This document shows positions 52,531 through 61,095 of a DNA stretch of 64,000 nucleotides, in pieces. The DNA is from Agarilytica sp045430345 (GTDB taxonomy: Bacteria; Pseudomonadota; Gammaproteobacteria; Pseudomonadales; Cellvibrionaceae). The notes under the pieces were generated by a model, which did not search any database, was not told the origin of the DNA, and worked only from the letters and a program-made list of their open reading frames with translations. Position 1 is the stretch's first letter. Every line of letters starts with the position of its first letter. Made by a program: the position numbers and the translations under genes. The DNA lies in the NCBI GenBank assembly GCA_045430345.1, contig JAILXT010000001.1, positions 868,001 to 932,000 of the forward strand, read 5' to 3'.

Positions 52531-53031
52531 TTAAGAAGATTGCAACAACGCCCCAGCCCAAACGTCCATATCCGGCATTGTTACGGCTATCGCATCAGCC
52601 TGACCTTGCTCATCCGAAAACGAAATCTTTAACATTAAACGACCGGGTGACACACCAAGCAACCGATAAACCTTATCAACATCAGTGATTTTGGAGCGAG
52701 GAATCATCAGTGAGCGGTCGAGTAAAACGAGTTCGAAATAAAGCGCTTGCTCGGTAAGCACCATATAAGCGGTCCCGCTCGTCTGAGAATAACCGTAAGA
52801 TTCCTGAGCACGAAACATGACACGTTCGAGCGGTTGAACAATGGCCTGACCGAAAATTTTGCCCTTGATGCGTTGCTCAACGAGGTTTTGCCTTTTCCAT
52901 AGAAAAAAGAAAAACCAGGCTATTAGCGATACCCCAATGGATATCGCTATAATTTTGGCACTGATAAGGTAGAGGAAAAAAAGCGCAATAAAAATAATAT
53001 TAATGGCTAACGCCAGTATTGTAATCGTCAT
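52531..53031 (-). CDS. Membrane protein with PH/GRAM-like cytosolic domain
   Basis: A 166-residue protein: two N-terminal membrane helices (about 3-24 and 27-46), then a beta-rich domain. The pattern TAYMVLTEQALYFELVL followed by IPRSKITDVDKV is typical of GRAM/bacterial PH domains, which present a 'lipid or membrane-property' surface. Function unknown. It lies between cysK and ndpA on the same strand but with gaps of about 50 and 70 bases. Confidence 0.72.
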   Translation of the reverse strand: MTITILALAINIIFIALFFLYLISAKIIAISIGVSLIAWFFFFLWKRQNLVEQRIKGKIFGQAIVQPLERVMFRAQESYGYSQTSGTAYMVLTEQALYFELVLLDRSLMIPRSKITDVDKVYRLLGVSPGRLMLKISFSDEQGQADAIAVTMPDMDVWAGALLQSS

Positions 53032-53098
53032 TACACGCGCCTTTATGCAACAGAATAAAACTACAATACTAGCTTAGTCGAAAAGAGAGGGGCTGCCG

Positions 53099-54106
53099 TT
53101 AGGTACTTCTTAAATGCTTAAGTAAACGAGATTTAAGAGAATTGGGTATTTTATTAATTGTCAGCGCCCCAGACTCATGATCATAGACAATTGAGCTTCC
53201 CAGACACTTTGCATCAAAACTCATGCTCAGCATATTATCTCGCCCACTGATGCGGATGTATTGACGTAATTGAGCACGGTCCGGAATTAATTCAGGTTTT
53301 AGTTGAGGCTTTTTCTCGCGCACATGCTGCTCAAAAACCTCCTGATTACCCTCATCAATTTGACTAGAAAGGTCGGATAACACGACTCGCTTACCTGCTT
53401 TATCTTGCTCAAGGCAATAACTCACGACCTTTTCTCGTGCCTCCAACCCCTGCTCTTCAGGTAAAGCACTGGCAAAGCTTTCTACCGCATCCAAAAACAT
53501 CTCGGTTTCTTCTTTAATATCGGCCTTATCTGTAAATCCTATGAACTCAACAAAGGCATCACTTAAATCTTTTTCTCCCCGCCAGGGCAAAACAGATAAA
53601 TAATTTAGCTGAGCATCATCGCTTTGCCATTCACGTAGATTTACCTTAGCCGCAAGCTGCACCTGGTTCGTATTCAAGTAGGTGGAGTCTGTAATATTAA
53701 GATCGCCGTCCAGATATTGGCCTTTAAGGTGGTCAACGATATACACATAAAACTCATCAGCGTGATCGAAGCTTTCTTGTACAAAAAAAACGAAGGCGTC
53801 CATCAACGCCTCACTCTTGTCTATTTCGACTTTAAAATGCTGCATCGCTTTTTTGGTTAAAGACACAAAACTAAGTTTTTCATCAATGCATTCCGATATC
53901 CAGTTCGAGAATGGATGCATCGCCAGATCGCTTGAAAAACGACCATGGATTTTGCCCAGTTTTTTGATGTAGCTAAGCTTCAGTTCCCGGTTACACTCAT
54001 CAATCTTGCCATCACGGGCTATCTCTTGATCACGCAAGGTTAAAACACACGGGCTGGTGGGGGTCAAGCGTTCAAGCTTGTGAGCGATAAGATGAGATAT
54101 AGCCAT
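53099..54106 (-). CDS. ndpA: Nucleoid-associated protein NdpA (YejK)
   Basis: A 335-residue DNA-binding nucleoid-associated protein of the NdpA/YejK family, as shown by the FFVQESFDHADEFYVYIVDH region, the segment YLSVLPWRGEKDLSDAF and a C-terminal ISGRDNMLSMSF block. The length equals E. coli YejK (335). YejK modulates topoisomerase activity on bulk DNA. It is a single gene, divergent from the zinc-ribbon gene. Confidence 0.93.
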   Translation of the reverse strand: MAISHLIAHKLERLTPTSPCVLTLRDQEIARDGKIDECNRELKLSYIKKLGKIHGRFSSDLAMHPFSNWISECIDEKLSFVSLTKKAMQHFKVEIDKSEALMDAFVFFVQESFDHADEFYVYIVDHLKGQYLDGDLNITDSTYLNTNQVQLAAKVNLREWQSDDAQLNYLSVLPWRGEKDLSDAFVEFIGFTDKADIKEETEMFLDAVESFASALPEEQGLEAREKVVSYCLEQDKAGKRVVLSDLSSQIDEGNQEVFEQHVREKKPQLKPELIPDRAQLRQYIRISGRDNMLSMSFDAKCLGSSIVYDHESGALTINKIPNSLKSRLLKHLRST

Positions 54107-54291
54107 AGGAACACCGTGATCCTCATATGAGAGGAGAAAATTGGGGGCGCATTATCCCAACAAACCTTCGCTTCAGTCTAGGGGCGTTTCTAGCCCCAAA
54201 ATACACCCCACCCACGTATTTTTGTCTACACTTTTATGAAAACCCATTAACGACTGAAGACGCCTTCTTCCAACGATACAAACGCGCGATC

Positions 54292-54495
54292 ATGAAATAC
54301 CAATGCTTAGAATGTGGCCATAAAGACAATACACTCGCACAAAGCCGGTGCCCCGCCTGTGGGTCGGCACAGGTAAAGAGCTTAAGCAAAACGGAGCGTA
54401 TTGAAGAGAGAGAGTTCCAGCCAATAAGGCTGGCTATGATGGTGCTACTATGGGGTGTTTTACTATACAAAGCCTACGAAACGTTTCTAACCTAA
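54292..54495 (+). CDS. Small zinc-ribbon membrane protein
   Basis: A 67-residue protein starting MKYQCLECGHK. Two Cys pairs (CLEC and CPAC) form a rubredoxin-like zinc ribbon in the first 26 residues. A charged linker and one C-terminal membrane helix (about residues 47-62) follow. The longer reading frame from 54127 has an unlikely N-terminus without features. Function unknown; such tail-anchored ribbons are common as hypothetical proteins. Confidence 0.75.
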   Translation: MKYQCLECGHKDNTLAQSRCPACGSAQVKSLSKTERIEEREFQPIRLAMMVLLWGVLLYKAYETFLT

Positions 54496-54590
54496 CTATC
54501 CTGGCAACCACGCAGATGGTGTTGACTTCCTAGATCTCTAGAGATCACCAATAATTAGCAATACGTTGTTCCAAACTACGCCAAACAAAC

Positions 54591-54899
54591 TTACCCGAAT
54601 GCGTATTCGGACATAGGATATTCTTCTTCCGCACGATCTTGCCAAGGCGCCACAATGAGGTGTGCACGCTGGCGATCCATCACGGATGAAAGGACGTTGA
54701 TCGTCGTCATATTCCCCGACGAGAGGCGTTGACATATAACAGGGCCGTAAGAGTCTCGCAAGCGATCGATAAGCTCACCCTCTTTAAAGTGGTCTCTGCA
54801 CTGGTATTCGAACACAAGACAATTACCGTTGCCAATATAGGCGGCGGCGATACGGCTCGCTGGATTCACAAAGATGATTTTACCTTTGATCGATTTCAT
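54591..54899 (-). CDS. Small protein, possibly OB-fold, unknown function
   Basis: A protein of 102 residues starting MKSIKGKIIFVNPASRIAAAY. The N-terminal strands (KIIFVNPASRIAAAYIGNG, then NCLVFEYQ) look like an OB- or S1-like barrel in which a short nucleic-acid-binding module reacts to 'identity of its cofactor'; this is only a shape impression. An ATG at 54947 in frame adds 16 residues but has no ribosome site. No neighbours indicate a role. Confidence 0.6.
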   Translation of the reverse strand: MKSIKGKIIFVNPASRIAAAYIGNGNCLVFEYQCRDHFKEGELIDRLRDSYGPVICQRLSSGNMTTINVLSSVMDRQRAHLIVAPWQDRAEEEYPMSEYAFG

Positions 54900-55358
54900 T
54901 GGTTGTCTGCCCACAAGTAACTGCTTTTTTGTAGTTTTCACAAGCATACATCAAGCGGACAAACGCTATTTGTACGCGATCACAGACTGCAATATTTCCA
55001 CAAGAAAAGGTAAAAAGTGTCGAAAGGATCACAAAGGGGCATCTCTTAACCTAGATCAAGTCCTCTGAAATACAAGGTTTGATCCAAACGGGACAACGAC
55101 TTTCGCAGATACATGCCTTGTACAACCCCAAAACAAACGATTGTTCGGCTGAAAGTAACTCAATAACCTTACAAATTTTGAGAAACAGGCATCATTACAG
55201 AAAGGTAGCGTAATATACGTTGAGGTTTTACACCCCTAATGTGTTTATATAGGTGCCACTTGTAATACAAGGACGTAAAGCATAATGAGATAGAAACCAT
55301 GCCTGGCAAACTGAAAATTGAGATACAAACCGGAGTACTCCTCAGTAGGGAAACACAA
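54900..55358. other. Intergenic stretch, nothing recognised
   Basis: About 460 bases with no supported gene. An in-frame ATG at 55299 could extend the following gene by 20 residues. Divergent promoters are expected here; I saw no clear boxes. Confidence 0.45.
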
Positions 55359-55766
55359 ATGGTAAATACCTTCATAAAGCAATATCACTCTTCGTTAGAG
55401 AAGTTTGATCCAAAATCTGTCGCGCAGTATTACAACTTCCCAATTAATATTTTTACTGAGGATGGTGAATCCATCATGTTCAGCGAAGACCTATTTTTGG
55501 CCTATTCCGATCAACTTTTCAGAGAATACCAATCATTGGGCATCTCAAAACTTGATCACAAAATAATCTCAAGAGACAAACTATCTCAGAATCTATTGTT
55601 AGTTTCGATAGCTTGGCAATTTATAGATCCGCAAAAAAATGTGAAATACGATGCAACGATACGCTACGTGCTATCAAGTGTTAGTGCTGAGCTAAAAATA
55701 GTATCGGTTTATATTGTCGATGAAAGGAAACGCTTTAACGAATTCAGAAAAAACGTGGGCTCGTAG
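55359..55766 (+). CDS. NTF2/SnoaL-like small protein
   Basis: A protein of 135 residues with the pattern of the NTF2-like fold: an N-terminal helix with 'FIKQYHSSLEKFDPKSVAQYY', then FPINIFTEDG and a beta-sheet with alternating hydrophobic strands (LLLVSIAWQFID, ATIRYVLSS). Such folds serve as small enzymes or binding proteins; no catalytic His/Asp pair is visible. The ATG at 55359 has AGGGA 8 bases upstream; the ATG at 55299 is the alternative start. It is convergent with the transporter gene. Confidence 0.7.
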   Translation: MVNTFIKQYHSSLEKFDPKSVAQYYNFPINIFTEDGESIMFSEDLFLAYSDQLFREYQSLGISKLDHKIISRDKLSQNLLLVSIAWQFIDPQKNVKYDATIRYVLSSVSAELKIVSVYIVDERKRFNEFRKNVGS

Positions 55767-55772
55767 TAACCG

Positions 55773-56615
55773 CTACGATTGTTTTGCTTCTAACAACGCC
55801 GCACACATCACCATAAAACAACCAACCCATTCCCAGAGATCAAGGCTTTCACCACCCAGAAGAGTCGCGGACAATACGGCAGCAACCAGTTGGACGATAA
55901 TAATAATTGAGGAACGCCCTGCTTCCATACGTTCCACGGCCCACTGAGAACCGACGTTAGCAAACAATAGCCAAGTAAGCGTATAGAGAAGGAGTAATCC
56001 CCAATGGATAGGCGCAACTGAGGTAGGGAATGATTCCAGTCCGATGGTCATGAGCGAGCCCGTAACTAAAGCACAGCCCACCACCATCGCGAACAGTTTC
56101 ATGGGTAATCGCAGATGGCCGACACCCCGAAACAGAATATTATTCATCGCAAAGCTAAAGCCGGACAACAGCGCCAGAGCGTCAATCCATGATGGTGGAG
56201 AGGACAGTATTTTACTGCCTCCCAATATCAAAAAGGCACCGGATAAGGCGATTGCTACTCCACACCCTCGCCTCAGTCCAATCTTTTCTTTAAGGAAAAT
56301 CCGGCCACCGAGCACACCCCATATTGGCAATAGATAGAACAACACCATCACCCGTACAACATCACCGTACATTAGAGCGTAAGTAAAACTGAAGATGCCT
56401 AACCCACCAGCAAGCCCGATCCCTAAAATATAATTAAGACGCCGCGACAAACGGGGAAACGGTAAAACAAACGGAAAAATAACGAGCGCGAGAATGGAAT
56501 GCGTAACAAATAGTAATGACAGGCCTTCCAGACCGACGCCACTAAAAAATTTTAACGGAATCCAGCTTAACCCCCAGAACGTACACGTTGTAACAAGTGT
56601 GAGTACCGGGAGCAT
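55773..56615 (-). CDS. EamA/DMT-family transporter
   Basis: A protein of 280 residues with ten predicted membrane helices in two EamA repeats of five (drug/metabolite transporter superfamily). Typical features are CTFWGLSWIPLKFF at the start, YLLPIWGVLGGRIFLKEKIGLRR at the end of the first repeat, and the WAVERMEAGRSS segment in the second. It is an inner-membrane exporter or importer of unknown small metabolites. The start is uncertain: ATG at 56615 or TTG at 56657; neither has a good ribosome site. Confidence 0.88.
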   Translation of the reverse strand: MLPVLTLVTTCTFWGLSWIPLKFFSGVGLEGLSLLFVTHSILALVIFPFVLPFPRLSRRLNYILGIGLAGGLGIFSFTYALMYGDVVRVMVLFYLLPIWGVLGGRIFLKEKIGLRRGCGVAIALSGAFLILGGSKILSSPPSWIDALALLSGFSFAMNNILFRGVGHLRLPMKLFAMVVGCALVTGSLMTIGLESFPTSVAPIHWGLLLLYTLTWLLFANVGSQWAVERMEAGRSSIIIIVQLVAAVLSATLLGGESLDLWEWVGCFMVMCAALLEAKQS

Positions 56616-56693
56616 CGGATGAGTGACAATGTTTTTTATACTCAACGCGCTGCACAACCATTTGGCATGTGAACCTTACCGAATAACAATCGT

Positions 56694-57956
56694 TTATTGA
56701 TAAAAAACCTTAGCCAAGAATTGCGTGAGTTTTTCCCATGAATCTTCATCCGCGTGCTGGTCATACCCAATAAAAGCTATCTCGGAATCCTTTACAATGT
56801 CATCAGAAGCAGGATCCGAAAATCCATGGGTCGCGCCAGGATAATCAATAATTTCATAGGGAATATTTGATGCTGAAAGCGCCCCCTCAAACACTGTTCG
56901 CTGCTCGGGTACCGAAAATTCATCGGCTTCGCCATTAAACACAATCACGGGCGTAAATGCGGTTTCTACAATTTCGGAAAGGCCACCAAAACCACCGTAA
57001 AAACTCGCGACGCCCATTAACAGTTTTCCTCGTCGCGCCATATTCATTGCAATGGGGCCGCCCACACTATACCCAACGGCTGCGATTTTGGTTTTATCAA
57101 CGCCTTGGTGATTTTCGAGCTGTTCTACTGCAGCATCAAACAGTGAAACGGTTACGTTTGAATTTTCACCGACGGCATCCATTAAGGTAATCGCTTCTTC
57201 CAAATTCGTCGTGGTTAATCCACTGCCATATAAATCCAACGCAAATGCAACGTATCCATTTTCAGCCAACATTTTTGCTCGACGGCGTTCGTGTTCAGTC
57301 TGCCCCCATAAACCATGGATAATAATCACACCAGGAATAGGATCAAGTTCGCCTGCAGGGTAAGCTAAATACCCGTGGTACGCTGTACCGTCAACGTCGT
57401 AACTAACACGTTGAGTAATGATCGGGTCGAAATCTTCGGCCAAGGTTTTTAGCGCCTTTAACCCCTCCTCATAAACAGAACCCAACATTGAATCCATCAT
57501 TAAACCAAAATACTTTTCAATGATGTTCCTATGACGCGTATCAAAACCCCAGGTTATTTTAGTCTGGTTAGTCCCGACTTGCTCTAAATCGAATGCGGCC
57601 GTACCGCCCCCCATCTGACCGAAATCTAAGGATGTTACGGCACGACTATTCGGCACATACTCGGTATATACGGAAGTGCCCGAGCCAACTTCTTGATTAC
57701 CGGACCAAGCCATCATAGAACCGATGCCAAGCTCAGGTCCGGAAAAATCAACCCGCATTTTAGGGTCCATTTTTGCCCAGGGCGACCACTTTTGAAACTG
57801 CTTGTGCTGACTAACTAAATAGAAGACGACCCCTTGAGGCGCATCAATTGTTATATTTCGTTCCACGTGTGTTTGTGTCGGTAAGACAGTACCAAGGGCC
57901 ATAAATAACACGGGTACGCCAATCACAATGGCAATCACAAATTTAAACGCTTTCAT
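56694..57956 (-). CDS. SRPBCC domain fused to dienelactone-hydrolase-like domain
   Basis: A 420-residue two-domain protein: a hydrophobic signal or anchor (about 4-22), an SRPBCC (polyketide-cyclase/START-like ligand-binding) domain (about 30-172), then an alpha/beta hydrolase of the dienelactone-hydrolase type (about 180-420). The catalytic triad is visible: Ser297 in GYSVGG (many dienelactone hydrolases have Cys), Asp345 in NGEADEF and His377 in GATHGF. The SRPBCC pocket could deliver a hydrophobic substrate to the hydrolase. Both are probably outside the cytoplasm. It sits beside lipid genes, but the substrate is unknown. Confidence 0.85.
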   Translation of the reverse strand: MKAFKFVIAIVIGVPVLFMALGTVLPTQTHVERNITIDAPQGVVFYLVSQHKQFQKWSPWAKMDPKMRVDFSGPELGIGSMMAWSGNQEVGSGTSVYTEYVPNSRAVTSLDFGQMGGGTAAFDLEQVGTNQTKITWGFDTRHRNIIEKYFGLMMDSMLGSVYEEGLKALKTLAEDFDPIITQRVSYDVDGTAYHGYLAYPAGELDPIPGVIIIHGLWGQTEHERRRAKMLAENGYVAFALDLYGSGLTTTNLEEAITLMDAVGENSNVTVSLFDAAVEQLENHQGVDKTKIAAVGYSVGGPIAMNMARRGKLLMGVASFYGGFGGLSEIVETAFTPVIVFNGEADEFSVPEQRTVFEGALSASNIPYEIIDYPGATHGFSDPASDDIVKDSEIAFIGYDQHADEDSWEKLTQFLAKVFYQ

Positions 57957-58064
57957 AAGCTAAACACCCCAAGTATCAGCAGGTTTTAAAAGTTAGATAG
58001 GTGAAAACGAAGAAGGCACAGCGTCAACCACTCCCCATGGCAACACTGTTCACAACGTTTGATG

Positions 58065-59222
58065 TTATAGATTGTCTGAATTTTTGGGTGAAAAGAACGC
58101 CTCAACGGCTTCACGTTCCCACATGGCATCTTGATAACCGAGTTCCATTAATTCATTACAATATTCGTGGGAGAATAACAGATAACTGGCAGCGGCTGAA
58201 CCGCCACCTTTTGCAGTCGCACCAGTACGGCGCATGAAGTAACGCATGCTGGGAGGCATATGGCGAATTTTTCGTCCGGCTATTTTATCAAGCGGTTTTG
58301 ATGGAGAAATGATCAATGTTTCTACAGGTCGAAGTTGCTCCGTATTTTCACAACGCTCCTCGTTCACGAGTTTTAATAAATCATTTACTCGTTCCAGATG
58401 CTCGATGTCCCCCTCCAGAGAATCGATAAACGCACTGTTAAAAAGCTGACCAACGATTTGAGCAATTGAAGGCGAATGTTTTGGCTGTGGAGTTTGCTTA
58501 TATTTCCAATGACTGGCTGCGTGGCGATTACCACTCACACCGATAATCAATATTCGATCTGCGCCTAAATGTAACGCAGAACTAATCGGTGCCATTTGAC
58601 GCATGGCCCCATCACCAAAGTACTCGCGACTCAGTTTAACCGTTGGAAATATTGCGGGTATAGCCGAGGACGCGAGAAGATGATCCACGCTAATCTTAGA
58701 GGGTGTTCCAACCCTTCTATAACGCCGCCATCCACGCAAACTGGCATTTCCTTGAAAGAAGCTGACAGACTCCCCAGAGTTGTAGCCCAAGGCCGTAATA
58801 CAAAGGGCTTCCAGCTCGCCTTTGTCAACACGAGTTTGGATGTTGTCGAATGAAATTACTTCGGATAAGAGTTTTCTAAGTGGCGAGTTATCCAGTAACG
58901 CAACAGGCTCACGTCCGACCCCTTCATGCAACAAAGAGGTCAGCACCTTCAGTGCACCCGTTGCTTGAGCACGCCACCCTACTTTGAACACCTGGTCGAT
59001 TTCCAAGCTTCGCCAAGTGCGAGACAGATCGCGCACCGCGTGGCGAAATTCCCCCTGGTGAGCGGCCATAGCTGCCGCATTAATCGCGCCCGCGGAAGTG
59101 CCGCATATGATGGGAAACGGGTTGTGGAGGTGTGGAAGAATATCCGATATAGCCTTTAACACACCCACCTGATACGACGCGCGTGCGCCACCACCAGACA
59201 GAATAAGTGCATTAGTAGACAT
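58065..59222 (-). CDS. Patatin-like phospholipase
   Basis: A 385-residue patatin-family lipase. It has the oxyanion motif GGGARASY (10-17), nucleophile Ser43 in GTSAGA, and catalytic Asp204 in FGDGAMR. It has no signal peptide, so it is probably cytosolic or membrane-attached; deacylation of phospholipids or storage lipids is the family activity. The C-terminal 120 residues include a helix-rich region and RHMPPSMRYFMRR, typical of the bacterial group near RssA and PNPLA-like proteins. It lies about 100 bases upstream of the SRPBCC-hydrolase gene and downstream of fadD on the same strand. Confidence 0.92.
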   Translation of the reverse strand: MSTNALILSGGGARASYQVGVLKAISDILPHLHNPFPIICGTSAGAINAAAMAAHQGEFRHAVRDLSRTWRSLEIDQVFKVGWRAQATGALKVLTSLLHEGVGREPVALLDNSPLRKLLSEVISFDNIQTRVDKGELEALCITALGYNSGESVSFFQGNASLRGWRRYRRVGTPSKISVDHLLASSAIPAIFPTVKLSREYFGDGAMRQMAPISSALHLGADRILIIGVSGNRHAASHWKYKQTPQPKHSPSIAQIVGQLFNSAFIDSLEGDIEHLERVNDLLKLVNEERCENTEQLRPVETLIISPSKPLDKIAGRKIRHMPPSMRYFMRRTGATAKGGGSAAASYLLFSHEYCNELMELGYQDAMWEREAVEAFFSPKNSDNL

Positions 59223-59318
59223 AACGAAGCGATTCCAACCTAATTATTTAACATAAGTATGGCGTGCAAACGGAATTTTCGCCATTGAGGGAGGCTTCGA
59301 TTTCATCAAATAATGAAT

Positions 59319-60932
59319 CTACGCAGAAGCAGAATCACGCAATTCGCGCCGCAATATTTTACCCACGTTAGTTTTAGGCAAAGCGTCACGAAATTCAATG
59401 ACCTTAGGCCGCTTATAGCCAGTAAGGTTCGCTCGGCAATAGTTCTTAATATCTTCTTCAGTGGTATTTTGATCCGTGGGCACGACAAAGAGTTTTACGA
59501 CCTCGCCGGAGTGAGGATCCGAAATACCAACCGCCGCAGCTTCGACAACGCCGGGATGCTGGCTCACCACGTCTTCAACCTCGTTCGGATATACGTTAAA
59601 ACCAGAGACAATGATCATGTCTTTTTTCCGATCAACTAGCTTGTATACACCACCTTCCTGCAGTATTCCCATATCACCCGTTTTAAACCAACCGTCCTCG
59701 GTAAACACCTTCTTCGTTTCGTCCGGCCTGTTCCAGTAACCCTCCATCACCTGAGGGCCTCGCACGCATAGCTCTCCGACTTCGCCGTCCGCTACCACGT
59801 TGCCGTCATCATCGATGAGGCGGACTTCGGTATCAATCAACGCCTCCCCAATAGTACCTGGGTTGATATTATTAATTCGATTGCCACATACAACCGGAGA
59901 AGTTTCCGTTAAACCGTAACCTTCACACACTTCGCAGCCCGTAAGCTTATGCCAAGCCCTCGCGGCGTCCTCGGTCATCGCCATCCCACCTGCGGAGCTG
60001 ATATGCAATTCCGAGAAATCGACAGTCTTAAACGCCTCATGCCTGCACAAAGCCACGTACAGCGTATTAATGCCGACAAACACAGTCATTTTAATGTTTT
60101 TAAGTGCGCCCACCATTGAATCAAGGTCCCGAGGGTTGGGAATCAACACGTTGTGTGCACCGTAGGAAAACGCACACAACCCATGAAGATTAAATGCGTA
60201 GATATGGTATAGCGGTAAACAGTTGATATAGACTTCTTGCGCTTCTTTAAATGCTTGCGGCATATGAGAGATCATTTGCCACACGTTGCTCGCTAAATTC
60301 CCATGGGACAACATAGCACCTTTAGATACACCCGTTGTACCACCGGTGTATTGTAGTGCAAACAAGGTCTCCGAACTTACATCAAACGGCTTCAACGATC
60401 GCGATGGATTCGCCACCGTATCGCGGAAGTTAATAACCTTTTTAAAATGGTATGGCGGCACCATTTTTTTTAAATATTTGACGGCAAAATTAATTAGTTG
60501 ACGTTTAGGCGCAGGATGCAGATCCGCGATGTTAGTCACGATGACATGTTCAACATCCGTCTCTTCAATAATTTCCGCTGCGACGTTCGCAACATTAGAT
60601 AATACAACCAAGACTTTCGCACCCGAGTCTTTTAGCTGATGCTTAAGCTCTCGCCCAGTATATAGCGGGTTCGTGTTTACAATTACCAAACCAGCGCGCA
60701 TTGCGCCATACATCGCGACGGGATACTGTAAAATGTTAGGCATTTGTATTGCAACGCGATCACCCGGCGCCAAACCGAGTTCATGATGCAAGTAACTCGC
60801 GAACCTCAGACTCAAATCGTTTAGCTCGCTAAACGACAAGGTATGATTCAAGCAAGTGTACGCCGGCTGAGTCGTATAAGTTGTGAATGTATGGTCAAGC
60901 AGCTCTAGTAAAGTATTGTATCGAGTCGCCAA
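59319..60932 (-). CDS. fadD: Long-chain fatty acid--CoA ligase
   Basis: A 537-residue ANL-superfamily acyl-CoA synthetase of the FadD type, activating fatty acids for beta-oxidation. Motifs: LQYTGGTTGVSKGAMLSHGN (P-loop), EGYGLTETSP, TGDMG and the catalytic Lys in KTNVGKILRREL. FadD-like segments PNPRDLDSMV and DRKKDMIIVSGFNVYPNEVE are visible. The start is TTG with GGAG 8 bases upstream. It shares its strand with the patatin and acyl-CoA dehydrogenase genes. Confidence 0.93.
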   Translation of the reverse strand: MATRYNTLLELLDHTFTTYTTQPAYTCLNHTLSFSELNDLSLRFASYLHHELGLAPGDRVAIQMPNILQYPVAMYGAMRAGLVIVNTNPLYTGRELKHQLKDSGAKVLVVLSNVANVAAEIIEETDVEHVIVTNIADLHPAPKRQLINFAVKYLKKMVPPYHFKKVINFRDTVANPSRSLKPFDVSSETLFALQYTGGTTGVSKGAMLSHGNLASNVWQMISHMPQAFKEAQEVYINCLPLYHIYAFNLHGLCAFSYGAHNVLIPNPRDLDSMVGALKNIKMTVFVGINTLYVALCRHEAFKTVDFSELHISSAGGMAMTEDAARAWHKLTGCEVCEGYGLTETSPVVCGNRINNINPGTIGEALIDTEVRLIDDDGNVVADGEVGELCVRGPQVMEGYWNRPDETKKVFTEDGWFKTGDMGILQEGGVYKLVDRKKDMIIVSGFNVYPNEVEDVVSQHPGVVEAAAVGISDPHSGEVVKLFVVPTDQNTTEEDIKNYCRANLTGYKRPKVIEFRDALPKTNVGKILRRELRDSASA

Positions 60933-61066
60933 TGTCGTTACTCCATATCACCTGTGGTTTTATATTATGAATGAATCACGTATTACATTGTTACAAACGC
61001 TTTCGCAACGCCCTGTTTGAACGATGAAACACCCCTATCTTTTATTATTCACATGTCGCGCCTACC

Positions 61067-61094
61067 AAAAAGCCGGAAGACACTCCGGCTTTTT
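61067..61094 (-). terminator. Rho-independent terminator of the acyl-CoA dehydrogenase gene
   Basis: Perfect 11-bp stem AAAAAGCCGGA / TCCGGCTTTTT with a 6-base loop, directly after the stop at 61096. It separates this gene from fadD. Confidence 0.92.
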
Positions 61095-61095
61095 A

